From Saprospiraceae bacterium (GTDB lineage Bacteria > Bacteroidota > Bacteroidia > Chitinophagales > Saprospiraceae), in the NCBI GenBank assembly GCA_017996375.1, contig JAGOHC010000011.1, forward strand, positions 1 through 35,901: a DNA stretch of 35,901 nt, read 5' to 3'. Both the position numbers and the translations under genes were made by a program. Each line of letters starts with the position of its first letter. The stretch's first letter is position 1. The notes beneath the pieces were generated by a model. It made no database searches. It was not told where the DNA came from and worked only from the letters and a program-made list of their open reading frames with translations. Below, in pieces: positions 8,569 to 17,192 of this stretch.

Positions 8569-9192
8569 TTATCTGTTGAAGTAGTATCCGGCGTGAATGC
8601 CAATTACGCTGTTACCATTTATAAAATCATCTGATGCAACATCATTTGGAACGATATTCTTCAACCCCAAATCATAGGTTAAACCAAGTTCAAGTCCCAT
8701 TTCAAACTTGATACCTGCACCTACGCCAATACCGAAATCTAGAGGAGAAAGATCGTCACCATCTAATCCTTTTTCGCCAAAGGCTAGATCTTCTGAACCT
8801 GCAGAATCTTTATATGTACCCGATATTGCATAAGCAGCGTAGCCACCAGCAGACACGTAAGGAATAATTCCACCTAAGTCTAAATTGAGAGCTAAGTGTA
8901 GTGGTAATTGAAGATAATTAACTCTTAAGGTGCTTCCATCATCAACTCCACCTTTTTGGGAGAACAATAAACCGGAATGTAGGCCTAATAATTCAGAGAA
9001 GCGATAATCAATTACTGCACCGACATTGAAAGCAGATAATAAATCTGATGTAGATTCTTTATCGAGAATTTTTGACCGAACAACTGCACCATTGTACCCT
9101 CCTTGAATGCCAAACAAAAACTGTGCCTGTGCTGCATTTTGTAAGCAAACAAACATCATTACAGCAAATAATGATTTTAGTAAATTCTTCAT
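8569..9192 (-). CDS. Outer-membrane beta-barrel (porin-family/OMP_b-brl) protein
   Basis: The start is placed at the ATG at 9192. There MKNLLKSLFAVMMF begins a proper signal peptide ending AAQAQ; the open frame reaches 9252 but the extra 20 residues lack signal-peptide features. The mature part (about 185 residues) opens FLFGIQGGYNG and consists of short amphipathic strands. Glycine-rich turns such as DFGIGVGAGIKFEMGLELGLTYDLG are typical of the eight-stranded barrel family common in Bacteroidota. It ends with an aromatic strand, GIHAGYYFNR. The function is unknown; members are usually structural or minor porin-like proteins. It is probably a single-gene unit. Confidence 0.85.
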   Translation of the reverse strand: MKNLLKSLFAVMMFVCLQNAAQAQFLFGIQGGYNGAVVRSKILDKESTSDLLSAFNVGAVIDYRFSELLGLHSGLLFSQKGGVDDGSTLRVNYLQLPLHLALNLDLGGIIPYVSAGGYAAYAISGTYKDSAGSEDLAFGEKGLDGDDLSPLDFGIGVGAGIKFEMGLELGLTYDLGLKNIVPNDVASDDFINGNSVIGIHAGYYFNR

Positions 9193-9365
9193 AATGAACT
9201 TATTTAATATTTTGGTTAATGAAAAAATTAGAAGTTGTAAATCATACTGCAAATAACGTAAAAAGTTTGAAAACGCTGTTAGTTTAAAAGTAAAAATAAT
9301 TTCCTTACCACATTAACTTGTGGCTAAAATCGCAGTATTTTATGAGAAAATGTCGGGTTTTTCTA

Positions 9366-9373
9366 TATCTTTG
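9366..9373 (+). promoter_or_regulatory. Probable -7 element of the pcm promoter
   Basis: TATCTTTG matches the Bacteroidota TAnnTTTG -7 consensus and lies 17 bases before the pcm start codon. I see no clear TTTG partner about 20 bases upstream, so only half the promoter is supported. Confidence 0.4.
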
Positions 9374-9390
9374 TCACCCATTTTTTTTAT

Positions 9391-10044
9391 ATGTTTAATG
9401 ATACTTACCGACACAAAGGCTTGCGAAAACAGCTTATTGATGCACTGCGAAAACGTGGTGTAAACGATGAGGCTATACTAACGGCGATGGGAACTTTGCC
9501 GCGCCATTTCTTTTTAGATAATGCCTTTGAGGAATGGGCATATCAAGATAAAGCCTTTCCGATTGCCAATGAGCAAACTATTTCGCAGCCCTATACTGTT
9601 GCTTTTCAGACGGCATTGTTGCAGATTCAAAAACGAGAAAAGGTATTAGAAATCGGCACAGGGTCAGGGTATCAAGCTGCGATACTTGCTATGTTAGGTG
9701 CGCGTGTTTTTACTGTGGAGCGACAAGAATTGCTGTACCAGCAGGCTAAAGAATTATTGTCGGAATTAGGCTTCGGCGGTGTACGTTGCTACTTGCGCGA
9801 TGGCACAAAAGGGTTGCCTGAGTTTGCTCCATTTGATAAGATATTGGTGACAGCCGGCGCACAAGAAATTCCGGTAGCATTAAAAAATCAGCTAAAGGTG
9901 GGCGGTATGTTAGTTATCCCCTACGGAGATGCACATACGCAAATAATGTATCGCATAACGAAGTTGTCAGAAGGAAAATTCAAGGAGGAGCAATTAGGCG
10001 ACTTTCGGTTTGTGCCTCTGTTAGAAGGTTTGAAGAAGAAGTGA
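9391..10044 (+). CDS. pcm: Protein-L-isoaspartate O-methyltransferase
   Basis: The enzyme transfers a methyl group from S-adenosylmethionine to isoaspartyl residues in aged proteins, starting their repair in the cytoplasm. The 217-residue length is typical. The family signature TISQPYTVAFQTALL is at residues 63-77. SAM-binding motif I, VLEIGTGSGYQAA, is at 85-97, followed by the acidic end of strand 2 (FTVER) and a later ILVTAGAQEIP segment. The gene stands alone, with its own promoter-like element upstream. A hairpin shared with the convergent sigma-factor gene lies downstream. Confidence 0.95.
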   Translation: MFNDTYRHKGLRKQLIDALRKRGVNDEAILTAMGTLPRHFFLDNAFEEWAYQDKAFPIANEQTISQPYTVAFQTALLQIQKREKVLEIGTGSGYQAAILAMLGARVFTVERQELLYQQAKELLSELGFGGVRCYLRDGTKGLPEFAPFDKILVTAGAQEIPVALKNQLKVGGMLVIPYGDAHTQIMYRITKLSEGKFKEEQLGDFRFVPLLEGLKKK

Positions 10045-10058
10045 TGATAAATAAAAAA

Positions 10059-10087
10059 GTGAGGTACACACAATGTATATACCTCAC
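10059..10087 (-). terminator. Hairpin terminator of the sigma-factor gene
   Basis: An 8-base-pair stem (10059-10066 with 10080-10087) has a 13-base loop. On the minus strand it is followed by a run of six T residues, so it is a good intrinsic terminator for the sigma-factor gene and a weaker one for pcm. Confidence 0.75.
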
Positions 10088-10116
10088 ACATCAAATATAA
10101 TTCCTTATTTTATTCT

Positions 10117-10698
10117 TTATTGATATACCAATTCTTTTTCCATCATCATTCGGCGAATGTTAATTAGCGCGTAGCGCATACGCCCCAATGAGGTGTTGAT
10201 GCTCACTCGGGTTAGTTGTGCAATTTCTTTGAAACTCATGTCTGCATAGTGGCGCAAAATGACTACCTCGCGTTGTTCGGCAGGTAATTTATCTACCAAC
10301 TGGCGTATAGCGTTGTGCGTTTGGTTGCGGATGATGCTCTGTTCGGCGTTTTCATCAGATTGTTGCAAAACATCAAAGATGTCGAAGGCATCGGTTGGCG
10401 AAACTAACGGGCGGCGTTTGTCGCGGCGGAAATAATCCACACACATATTGTAAGCAATACGCATCACCCACTGGTTAAACTTGCCCTCGTGGTTGTACTT
10501 TCCTTTGCGGAGCGTATCAATTACTTTGATGAAAACTTCTTGGAAAATATCCTCTGCCAAATCTTTATCTTTCACAAAAAGATAGATAGAGGTATAGACT
10601 TTACTTTTATGACGGTTCAATAACTCGTTGAAGGCACTTTCGTTACCCTCTAAATACTGTGCAATGAGTTGTTGATCGTTGAGCAGCGCGATTTGCAT
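10117..10698 (-). CDS. RNA polymerase sigma factor, ECF type
   Basis: This 193-residue protein has region 2 (about residues 22-95, with DKDLAEDIFQEVFIKV and the DNA-melting QWVMRIAYNMCVDYFRR) and region 4 (about 138-185). In region 4, LPAEQREVVILRHYADMSF is followed by the KEIAQLTRVSINTSLGRMRYA helix-turn-helix. It lacks regions 1 and 3, which defines the extracytoplasmic-function group. It would direct RNA polymerase to a small regulon. No anti-sigma factor lies beside it: hemA is upstream with a 264-base gap, and a terminator lies directly downstream. It therefore resembles the stand-alone Bacteroidota sigma factors that are controlled otherwise. The intergenic region upstream shows no clear promoter to me. 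Confidence 0.92.
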   Translation of the reverse strand: MQIALLNDQQLIAQYLEGNESAFNELLNRHKSKVYTSIYLFVKDKDLAEDIFQEVFIKVIDTLRKGKYNHEGKFNQWVMRIAYNMCVDYFRRDKRRPLVSPTDAFDIFDVLQQSDENAEQSIIRNQTHNAIRQLVDKLPAEQREVVILRHYADMSFKEIAQLTRVSINTSLGRMRYALINIRRMMMEKELVYQ

Positions 10699-10962
10699 AA
10701 CTTAATCAGAATTTTAAAATGACAGAATAGGGTTTGATAAAATATAAGTTATGTACGAATCGCTACGATAGGCTGGATATTTTTTATATGAATTTAGAAA
10801 TAAATTATTATGGTACAATTATAAGTGCTTTTCCATTACTTGTCCATAGGTGCAAGTATCTTTAACAAAAAATTAACGGTTAAAACATACTAAATTTTGT
10901 GTGATAGATAATATGCTGTGTATATATTTTTTATATAGTAAAAACAGTTTTAGGTGGCCAAT

Positions 10963-12273
10963 TTATAGGTTTATGATGCTTTTACCTGAGCAGATGTGTA
11001 CACTGATGCACTTTTTTTCCATGAAATTCATCATTTTTTCAACGAGCTGCCGCGTATCGCTATCCAGCGTTTCAAGTTCTTTTTGGAATACTTCATTGAT
11101 GGCGTAACTTTTTATTTCTTTAATTTTCACAGGCACTTCGCGCAGCGCAAGTTCTATTTGTCGAGCTTGGTAGCTGTTATGAAACTCGTTAAGGTGCTTT
11201 TCGATGCGTTGTTTTGCTTTCTGAATCTCGCGTTCACGGAAAGCTAAATTCGCCTGTGCTTGTAAGCGCAGATTTTCTACCTCCACATAACGTACTGCAT
11301 GATTTCGAGTAATAGCGCGACTAACATTGTTAGGCACTGCCAAGTCTATCACCAACTTGTGGCGAGTATCGCCAACAAGAAGTTGCCTATAAAGCTGTTC
11401 CTGTACGATGGTGTGTAACGAGCCGGTGCATACAATTAGGCAATCAAAACCTTTCTGGTAATGTAAGAGTTCCTCGATAGTATAGGCTTGTCCTTTTTTG
11501 AAAGTTTCCGCAAGGGCTGCTGCTTTTTCAATACTTCGGTTGAAAACGGCGACATCCTCAAACCCCATTTTATACAAAAATTTGCTGACTAACAAATTGG
11601 TTTGTCCGGCACCTATCATCAGTATGCGTGCGTGTTGTGGTAAGTTTTCCTCGCGCAGGTGCTGCATGGCTAACGACACAATGGATACTTGCTTTTCGCC
11701 AATACGTGTGTTGGCGTACACATCTTTGGCACACTCCACTGCAAAACGCATTAGCAGCCGAATACCATCACCGGTAAGTTGCCACTGATTGCATTGCCGA
11801 TAGGCTTCGCGCAATTGATGAATAATTTCGCGCTCACCGACTACTAACGAATCAACTGAAGATGCTAACTCAAAGAAATGTTCGACAGCTTCGATGTTCT
11901 CCAGAAAGGTAAATTGCTTGTGTGCAGCCACAGGTGCTGCTTGGAGTAGTTGTGGTTGTTCGTCCCAGTTTGTAGTAGTGCAGTAACCCTCTAATGCGTG
12001 GATATGGATACTGTGTACCACGCGACTACACTTGATGGCAGCCAAAAATTTTTCTTTAAAATCCTCTCCTAATGGATGATTATTATGAATAAGGTAAATG
12101 ACCCGATTGCAAGTAGCCAGATATAGCAACTCGTTGAGGTCAAACTGGTTTTTTAATTCTTGTAATTTTTTTGCTAACTGGGCATTATCCTCATACGGGA
12201 TGACATAGTCCTTCAGGTCAGTAAGGCTGACATGGCGGTGAGTTATCGTTAAGAGCTTATACCCTCGCAACAT
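10963..12273 (-). CDS. hemA: Glutamyl-tRNA reductase
   Basis: HemA reduces glutamyl-tRNA to glutamate-1-semialdehyde with NADPH, the first committed step of tetrapyrrole (haem) synthesis by the C5 route. The catalytic cysteine C55 sits in LATCNRVIYL. The NADPH-binding motif ILMIGAGQTN and the downstream VFNRSIEKA are present, and a helical dimerisation region ends in EKMMNFMEKKCISVH. The 436 residues match family length. The N-terminal GYKLLTITHRHVSL fits Bacteroidota members. No other hem gene is adjacent. A CAAAGGTA (TACCTTTG on minus) -7-like element lies 68 bases upstream. The LamG gene is upstream on the same strand with a 128-base gap. Confidence 0.95.
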   Translation of the reverse strand: MLRGYKLLTITHRHVSLTDLKDYVIPYEDNAQLAKKLQELKNQFDLNELLYLATCNRVIYLIHNNHPLGEDFKEKFLAAIKCSRVVHSIHIHALEGYCTTTNWDEQPQLLQAAPVAAHKQFTFLENIEAVEHFFELASSVDSLVVGEREIIHQLREAYRQCNQWQLTGDGIRLLMRFAVECAKDVYANTRIGEKQVSIVSLAMQHLREENLPQHARILMIGAGQTNLLVSKFLYKMGFEDVAVFNRSIEKAAALAETFKKGQAYTIEELLHYQKGFDCLIVCTGSLHTIVQEQLYRQLLVGDTRHKLVIDLAVPNNVSRAITRNHAVRYVEVENLRLQAQANLAFREREIQKAKQRIEKHLNEFHNSYQARQIELALREVPVKIKEIKSYAINEVFQKELETLDSDTRQLVEKMMNFMEKKCISVHICSGKSIINL

Positions 12274-12340
12274 AATGGAATTTACCTAATGTGGTGTGAA
12301 AGTTTTATCAACAAAATAGTTTTCGTACCTTCTCTGCAAG

Positions 12341-12348
12341 CAAAGGTA
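12341..12348 (-). promoter_or_regulatory. Possible -7 element of the hemA promoter
   Basis: On the minus strand this reads TACCTTTG, matching TAnnTTTG, 68 bases before the hemA start. No TTTG box is found at the expected distance, so support is partial. Confidence 0.3.
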
Positions 12349-12401
12349 AGCGTTTATTTTTTTGTATCTGTCATAATACTGTCAAATGGATGTTCGTGCC
12401 G

Positions 12402-13640
12402 TCATCGAACGATAGTGAGGCTGCCAAAATCGCTGATTTCTTTGTTATCACATTTAAAGCGAATTTTATATAAAAACACGCCCGGATTGAGCAGTTGCCC
12501 GTTAGCGGTTCCGTCCCAAGTGGTGAGCGGATTATCGGTAAAAAATACCCTGCCTCCCCAACGGTCGAATATTTCTAATGAAATAAATTCTTGTATGGCG
12601 TAAGGGTTGCTCACCCCAAAGCGGTCATTAATGTTGTCGCCATTTGGCGTAAACGCATTGGGTAAATATACTTTGTCGCAGGGTAAAGTCGTTGGGTCAA
12701 TTACGGTAATTCGCATTGAATCTTTAGCGTTGCAAGCACCTAACTTGAACGTGAGAGAATAAACAAAATTACCTGCTTGTGTGGGGGTAATTAACGAAGC
12801 GGAGTCGGTAGGGTCGGATATGCCGTCAGTTGGTGACCAACTATATGTAATATCACAATTCTCGCTGATACGCGGCATTATCGGGCTACCCAAATAGATG
12901 ATAGTATCGGGGGTTAGTATTTGCTCAGGATGAAAGTCAAGCGACTCAATTTCTTGCTTAGAAAGTGCTTTGTCGTAAATGCGAATTTCATCTAATTCGC
13001 CGCTAAAATAGCGATCTGCAGAACCAGCACATGGTGCACCAACATTTAGTACGGCGTTGTTAATTATATTCACACGCGACGTGGTTGTAGATTGTGCTTG
13101 TGGTTGTAGGTTGCCATTGACAAATAACTTCGCTGTACTGCCACTTCGCACTAAAACGATGTGATGCCAGCATCTATCGCTATCTAGTTTTGCTGAGAGG
13201 ATGTGCTTTTTACCGGAGTTTTCGATTAATTCGGCGTTGATAATATTTACGCCTGGGGAGTAGGTGACATAAAAGGCTTTGGTTTCGGTACAATCTTCTC
13301 GTTTAGAAAAAATTGTCTGTCTGCCTGCGGCGGCACCGGGCCTCAAATAGAAACTTAGCGAAAAATCGGTGGAGGAGAAGTAGTTGTTTACTACGCCTAA
13401 AAGCAACGCACAGTTATCCAATCCATTCAATTTGACGGCTTGCCCTTCTACGCCACATACGCATTGTGGGTTAGCACCACAGGGTGTGCCGTTGGAGTTG
13501 GCGAAATTGGAATAATCTACCCACGTACAACCATTGTCAAAAGGGTAGTAGGCAATTAGTCCGTCTGTTACTTGTGCTTGACTTTGTTGTATATTAAAAA
13601 AATATAATATTACGAAAAGGGCAATATAAATTTGCTTCAT
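12402..13640 (-). CDS. Secreted LamG-domain protein with CHU_C (T9SS type B) C-terminal domain
   Basis: The start is set at the ATG at 13640 because a signal peptide (residues 1-22, ending QSQAQ) begins there; the open frame extends to 13697. The 412-residue product has a laminin-G/concanavalin-like domain (about 24-235, opening DGLIAYYPFDNG and including LDEIRIYDKALS). Next comes an Ig/PKD-like segment (about 240-315). The CHU_C gliding-motility-type domain is at about 320-412 (NAFTPNGDNINDRF, IFDRWGGRVF, PGVFLYKI). CHU_C directs type IX secretion and surface attachment. LamG domains bind sugars or proteins, so an adhesin role is likely but not proven. It lies upstream of hemA on the same strand with no clear terminator between. 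Confidence 0.88.
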   Translation of the reverse strand: MKQIYIALFVILYFFNIQQSQAQVTDGLIAYYPFDNGCTWVDYSNFANSNGTPCGANPQCVCGVEGQAVKLNGLDNCALLLGVVNNYFSSTDFSLSFYLRPGAAAGRQTIFSKREDCTETKAFYVTYSPGVNIINAELIENSGKKHILSAKLDSDRCWHHIVLVRSGSTAKLFVNGNLQPQAQSTTTSRVNIINNAVLNVGAPCAGSADRYFSGELDEIRIYDKALSKQEIESLDFHPEQILTPDTIIYLGSPIMPRISENCDITYSWSPTDGISDPTDSASLITPTQAGNFVYSLTFKLGACNAKDSMRITVIDPTTLPCDKVYLPNAFTPNGDNINDRFGVSNPYAIQEFISLEIFDRWGGRVFFTDNPLTTWDGTANGQLLNPGVFLYKIRFKCDNKEISDFGSLTIVR

Positions 13641-13735
13641 TATATCTGAATATTGACGAGAATGAGATGGCTGTACACGATTAGGGTTGCGTGTCATTGC
13701 TTTATAACGGATTTTGTTCGGATATGTTGTTTTTT

Positions 13736-14050
13736 TTAAACGCCACCAAACATACCTTCTAACCCGGGAGGCATAATATCGCTGAGTAACTTCTTAGATT
13801 CGGATGCTTCTTTGATGGCGGCTTTTTCGAGGGCGTTGTTGATTGCGACTACCAACAAATCTTCAAGTTGTTCTTTATCACTTACATCAATTTTTGTAGT
13901 ATCAATACTGATATTAACGATTGCGCGTGCGGCGTTTGCGGTAACGGTAACTGCGCCGTCTGCAGCATCGGCAGTAACGGTGATTGTAGTCAACTTCTGT
14001 TGAAGCTCTTTTTGTTTTGCTTCGATGTCGCCGAACATATTTCCGAACAT
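13736..14050 (-). CDS. YbaB/EbfC family nucleoid-associated protein
   Basis: YbaB/EbfC proteins are small dimeric DNA-binding proteins of the nucleoid. This 104-residue member shows the family layout: an N-terminal helix (EAKQKELQQKL), a beta sheet rich in Val/Thr (ADGAVTVTANAARAIVNISID), a helix with DKEQLEDLLVVAINNALEKA, and a glycine-rich end (PPGLEGMFGGV). In many bacteria it neighbours dnaX and recR; here it stands with none of them. A strong promoter (14100-14132) sits just upstream, interlocked with the terminator of the preceding gene. Confidence 0.9.
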   Translation of the reverse strand: MFGNMFGDIEAKQKELQQKLTTITVTADAADGAVTVTANAARAIVNISIDTTKIDVSDKEQLEDLLVVAINNALEKAAIKEASESKKLLSDIMPPGLEGMFGGV

Positions 14051-14099
14051 GATATAAAATTTAGGAGCGATTAATGAATTGTTGAATCATACTAACGCG

Positions 14100-14132
14100 C
14101 AAAGATATAAATTTTGGCAGTAGTATCGCAAA
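14100..14132 (-). promoter_or_regulatory. Bacteroidota-type promoter for the ybaB-like gene
   Basis: On the minus strand, TTTG (14132-14129), 21 bases, then TATCTTTG (14107-14100) matches the consensus in both boxes. The distance from the -7 box to the ATG at 14050 is about 50 bases. The upstream box overlaps the T-tract of the preceding terminator. Confidence 0.6.
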
Positions 14133-14166
14133 AAATTAGGCATACAGTTTTTTGACTATATGCCTA
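14131..14166 (-). terminator. Hairpin terminator of the DUF2795 gene
   Basis: An 8-base-pair stem (14137-14144 with 14159-14166) can be extended inward by two pairs past one mismatch and has a 14-base loop. On the minus strand it is followed by five T residues (14135-14131). Confidence 0.75.
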
Positions 14167-14203
14167 TGATATTTTATTACTTTATTACAGTATAGATAAC
14201 TGA

Positions 14204-14425
14204 TTAATATTCGTCTTCGTTGAAGAAGAAGTCGTCGTTACGTGGATAGTCGGGCCAAATATCTTCGATAGATTCGTACACTTCTTCGTCATCTTCCATG
14301 AGTTGCAGGTTTTCGATAACTTCTAAAGGTGCGCCAGAGCGAATAGCGTAGTCAATGAGTTCGTCTCGCGTGGCAGGCCACGGTGCATCTTCTAAATGAG
14401 AGGCTAACTCCAATGTCCAATACAT
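14204..14425 (-). CDS. DUF2795 family small acidic protein
   Basis: This 73-residue, strongly acidic protein matches a family nearly universal and highly conserved in Bacteroidota. Recognisable parts are MYWTLELASHLEDAPWPAT at the start, DELIDYAIRSGAPLEVIENL in the middle, and an acidic aromatic tail (DDFFFNEDEY). DUF2795 proteins have no established function. The gene is short but clearly real, because conservation spans the whole length and it is bounded by its own terminator. queA lies upstream on the same strand with a 111-base gap. Confidence 0.85.
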   Translation of the reverse strand: MYWTLELASHLEDAPWPATRDELIDYAIRSGAPLEVIENLQLMEDDEEVYESIEDIWPDYPRNDDFFFNEDEY

Positions 14426-14536
14426 AGTATTAAATTTAGTAGGTTTTAATTTGTTTACAATTATTTCGTGGTGCTGTATTGACGTAACATTGCAAATCTG
14501 TCACTTTCAAAAATTACACCAATGTATCTTTTATTA

Positions 14537-15601
14537 TTATAAAATAAGCATGGCATCACCGTAGCTATAGAAGCGGTATTTCTCTTTCAACGCTTGGCGA
14601 TAGGCTTCCATTACCAAATCGTATCCGCCGAAAGCACAAATCATAATTAGCAAACTTGACTTGGGCAGATGAAAATTGGTAATCATACTGTTAGCAATGC
14701 TGAAATCGTAGGGTGGATAAATAAACTTGTTCGTCCATCCTTCCGCGCCTTTTAGTAACCCTTCTGCTGATACTGCTGATTCTACGGCACGCATGGAGGT
14801 AGTTCCCACCGCACATACACGCTTGTTGTTAATTTTGGAAGTATTAACGATATCAGCTATTGCTTTGCTGATGCGGAAATATTCGGCGTCCATTTTATGC
14901 TTGGAAAGGTCTTCAACATCTATGGTGCGAAATGTACCTAACCCTACGTGTAAAGTTAATTCGGTAAAATGGCAACCTTTAATCTCCAAACGCTTGAGCA
15001 GTTCGTTGCTGAAGTGCAAGCCTGCCGTTGGTGCGGCTACTGCGCCTATCTCTTTGGCATATACGGTCTGATAACGCTCCTTGTCGGTATTTTCGGCATC
15101 GCGAATGATGTATTTTGGGAGTGGGGTGTTGCCCAAATATTCTAAGTCGCGTTGAAATTCTTCATCCGTGCCGTCATAGAAAAATCGGATGGTGCGCCCG
15201 CGCGAAGTGGTGTTGTCAACTACCTCTGCTACTAATATGTCGTTGCCTTTGTCGTCGCTGAAATAGAGCTTATTGCCCACACGAATTTTACGAGCGGGAT
15301 CTACCAATACATCCCAAAGTTTAGCCTCATGGTTGAGTTCGCGCAAGAGGAATACTTCTATCTTGGCGCCGGTTTTTTCTTTGCAGCCATACATTCGTGC
15401 AGGAAATACCTTGGTGTTGTTAAAAACAAAAGTATCGCCGTCATCGAAGTAGTCTATCAAATCTTTAAAAATACGATGTTCAATTTTTCCGGTATCTCGA
15501 TGCAACACCATCAGGCGGGACTCGTCGCGTTCTTTGGAAGGGTATTGTGCGATAGATTCTTTACCTATGTTATAATTGAAATGTGATAATTTTGACCTCA
15601 T
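14537..15601 (-). CDS. queA: S-adenosylmethionine:tRNA ribosyltransferase-isomerase
   Basis: QueA transfers and rearranges the ribose of S-adenosylmethionine onto preQ1 in the tRNA anticodon, giving epoxyqueuosine. The 354-residue length is standard. Visible family segments are [20 protein letters not shown] near the start, the substrate-binding [35 protein letters not shown], and the C-terminal [20 protein letters not shown]. No tgt or queG gene is nearby. I find no preQ1 riboswitch in the leader. A TATTTTTG element at 15669-15662 may be its -7 box. Confidence 0.95.
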   Translation of the reverse strand: MRSKLSHFNYNIGKESIAQYPSKERDESRLMVLHRDTGKIEHRIFKDLIDYFDDGDTFVFNNTKVFPARMYGCKEKTGAKIEVFLLRELNHEAKLWDVLVDPARKIRVGNKLYFSDDKGNDILVAEVVDNTTSRGRTIRFFYDGTDEEFQRDLEYLGNTPLPKYIIRDAENTDKERYQTVYAKEIGAVAAPTAGLHFSNELLKRLEIKGCHFTELTLHVGLGTFRTIDVEDLSKHKMDAEYFRISKAIADIVNTSKINNKRVCAVGTTSMRAVESAVSAEGLLKGAEGWTNKFIYPPYDFSIANSMITNFHLPKSSLLIMICAFGGYDLVMEAYRQALKEKYRFYSYGDAMLIL

Positions 15602-15661
15602 GTCTGGTATTTAACTTGGTTAAAAACAGTAAAACGTCGAATTGGGAACTATAATTGGGCG

Positions 15662-15669
15662 CAAAAATA
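15662..15669 (-). promoter_or_regulatory. Possible -7 element of the queA promoter
   Basis: On the minus strand this reads TATTTTTG, matching TAnnTTTG, 61 bases before the queA start codon. The expected upstream TTTG box is not seen. The remaining bases up to 15854 hold the presumed promoter of the divergent permease gene, which I cannot place exactly. Confidence 0.3.
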
Positions 15670-15854
15670 AAATAATAATTAAAAAACCTAATTAATACTA
15701 TACTATTTTTCTTTTGTTTCGAAATTGATACGTTAAAAAGTAGTATTTGGCAGAAAAAACATTCTGTTTATCCAAAAAGTTTTATTACTTACGGTATTTG
15801 TTCGACTTTTGATTCGTATTCTGAGTAACTTTCGTTTTTAAATAGTTCTTCGCG

Positions 15855-17102
15855 ATGACCGCTATCCTAAAAGTGATTTCTGAAAGTGCTACGCAAGCGC
15901 TACAACAACTGCTCAACAACAAGTTGCGCTCTTTCCTTACATTGTTGGGCATCACCATTGGCATCTTTTGTATCATCGCCGTTAAATCGTCCATTAACTC
16001 ATTGGAGGATAATATTCGGGGCAGCTTAGAGCAGTTAGGTAACGATGTGGTGTATATAGATAAAATGCCTTGGGACGAAGACCCCGGCATGAGTTATTGG
16101 AAGTATATGCGCCGACCGGAAATTTCGTATGACGACTATAAAGCCGTTGCAGAAAAGGTTAGTTCGGCACAGTTGGTTACGTTCTCCGTTTTTTCGATTG
16201 GCAAAACCTTGAAGTTTCAAAAAAATGCCGTGCAGAATGCTGTGATGATTGCAGTAACCGATCAATACGATCGTATCTTCAATTTGCAGTTTGAGAAAGG
16301 CAGATTCTTCTCTTCATTAGAGTATCACACGGGTGCACGCCAAGTAGTGTTGGGCAATGTTGTTGCGGAACAATTATTCGGTACATTAGACCCCATCGGG
16401 CGTACCATAAAAATGGATGGGATTCCGATTCAAGTAATTGGCGTATTGAAAAAGTCGGGCAAGAACTTATTGGACCCCATCAATTTTGACGATTGCTTCG
16501 TATTGTCATACACTTTTGCAAAGTATGGCATCGGTATTCAGATTGATAATAACACTTCGTTGAACGCCAAGGCTGCTTCAGGAGTTTCTTTGGCGCAACT
16601 ACAAGATGATGTGATAGGTACGCTGCGTGCCGAGCGCAGAATAAGACCTACTGAAGAAAATAATTTTGCGGTAAACGAACTTTCCATGATTTCTGGTTTG
16701 CTGAATAATGTATTTGGTGTAATGAATTTAGCCGGTTTCATTATCGGTATTTTTGCCCTCATCGTGGGTATGTTTAGCGTTGCCAATATTATGTTCGTAT
16801 CGGTAAAAGAGCGTACTAATATTATTGGGATTAAAAAGGCACTTGGGGCACAACGATTCTTTATTTTGCTCGAATTCTTGATAGAATCAATAATTCTATG
16901 TATTATTGGGGGGATAATCGGGCTGTTGTTGGTGTACGCCGTAGTGACGATTGTTTCAAACCTCCTCGACTTCAAAATATACCTCTCCTTTAACAATATT
17001 ATGTGGGGCGTGCTTACCTCCATTTTAGTCGGTATCCTCTCCGGAGTTATTCCTGCTCTTCAAGCCGCAAAAATGGATCCGGTAGAAGCTATACGCGCAT
17101 AA
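15855..17102 (+). CDS. ABC transporter permease, MacB/FtsX type
   Basis: The 415-residue membrane protein has the MacB-PCD/FtsX layout: one transmembrane helix (about 27-45), a large periplasmic domain (about 46-285), and three C-terminal helices (about 288-315, 336-366, 382-402). The diagnostic VKERTNIIGIKKALGAQ cytoplasmic loop is at 317-333 and the C-terminal DPVEAIRA at 408-415. Such permeases are mechanotransmission components that work with a LolD/MacB-type ATPase in lipoprotein or substrate export, or in cell-wall control. No ATPase gene is adjacent; in many Bacteroidota it is encoded elsewhere. The giant surface-protein gene follows 90 bases downstream on the same strand, but cooperation between the two is only a guess. 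Confidence 0.9.
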   Translation: MTAILKVISESATQALQQLLNNKLRSFLTLLGITIGIFCIIAVKSSINSLEDNIRGSLEQLGNDVVYIDKMPWDEDPGMSYWKYMRRPEISYDDYKAVAEKVSSAQLVTFSVFSIGKTLKFQKNAVQNAVMIAVTDQYDRIFNLQFEKGRFFSSLEYHTGARQVVLGNVVAEQLFGTLDPIGRTIKMDGIPIQVIGVLKKSGKNLLDPINFDDCFVLSYTFAKYGIGIQIDNNTSLNAKAASGVSLAQLQDDVIGTLRAERRIRPTEENNFAVNELSMISGLLNNVFGVMNLAGFIIGIFALIVGMFSVANIMFVSVKERTNIIGIKKALGAQRFFILLEFLIESIILCIIGGIIGLLLVYAVVTIVSNLLDFKIYLSFNNIMWGVLTSILVGILSGVIPALQAAKMDPVEAIRA

Positions 17103-17192
17103 TTGCCTGAATATCAATTTTGGTATAAACTTTGCGCTATACGTTAGGCATAGCCCGAAACTACACTATAATAACGTAAATTACATGAGAAA

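Noticed and set aside
10789..10866. A 25-codon frame in the gap between hemA and the sigma-factor gene
   Set aside because: Nothing beyond an open frame supports it; the gap shows only AT-rich DNA.
15602..15660. Possible preQ1 riboswitch before queA
   Set aside because: The short leader shows no preQ1 aptamer pattern or associated terminator hairpin.
16538..17023. A 161-codon minus-strand frame inside the permease gene
   Set aside because: Antisense shadow of transmembrane codons; composition is Ile/Ser/Thr-rich without domain features.
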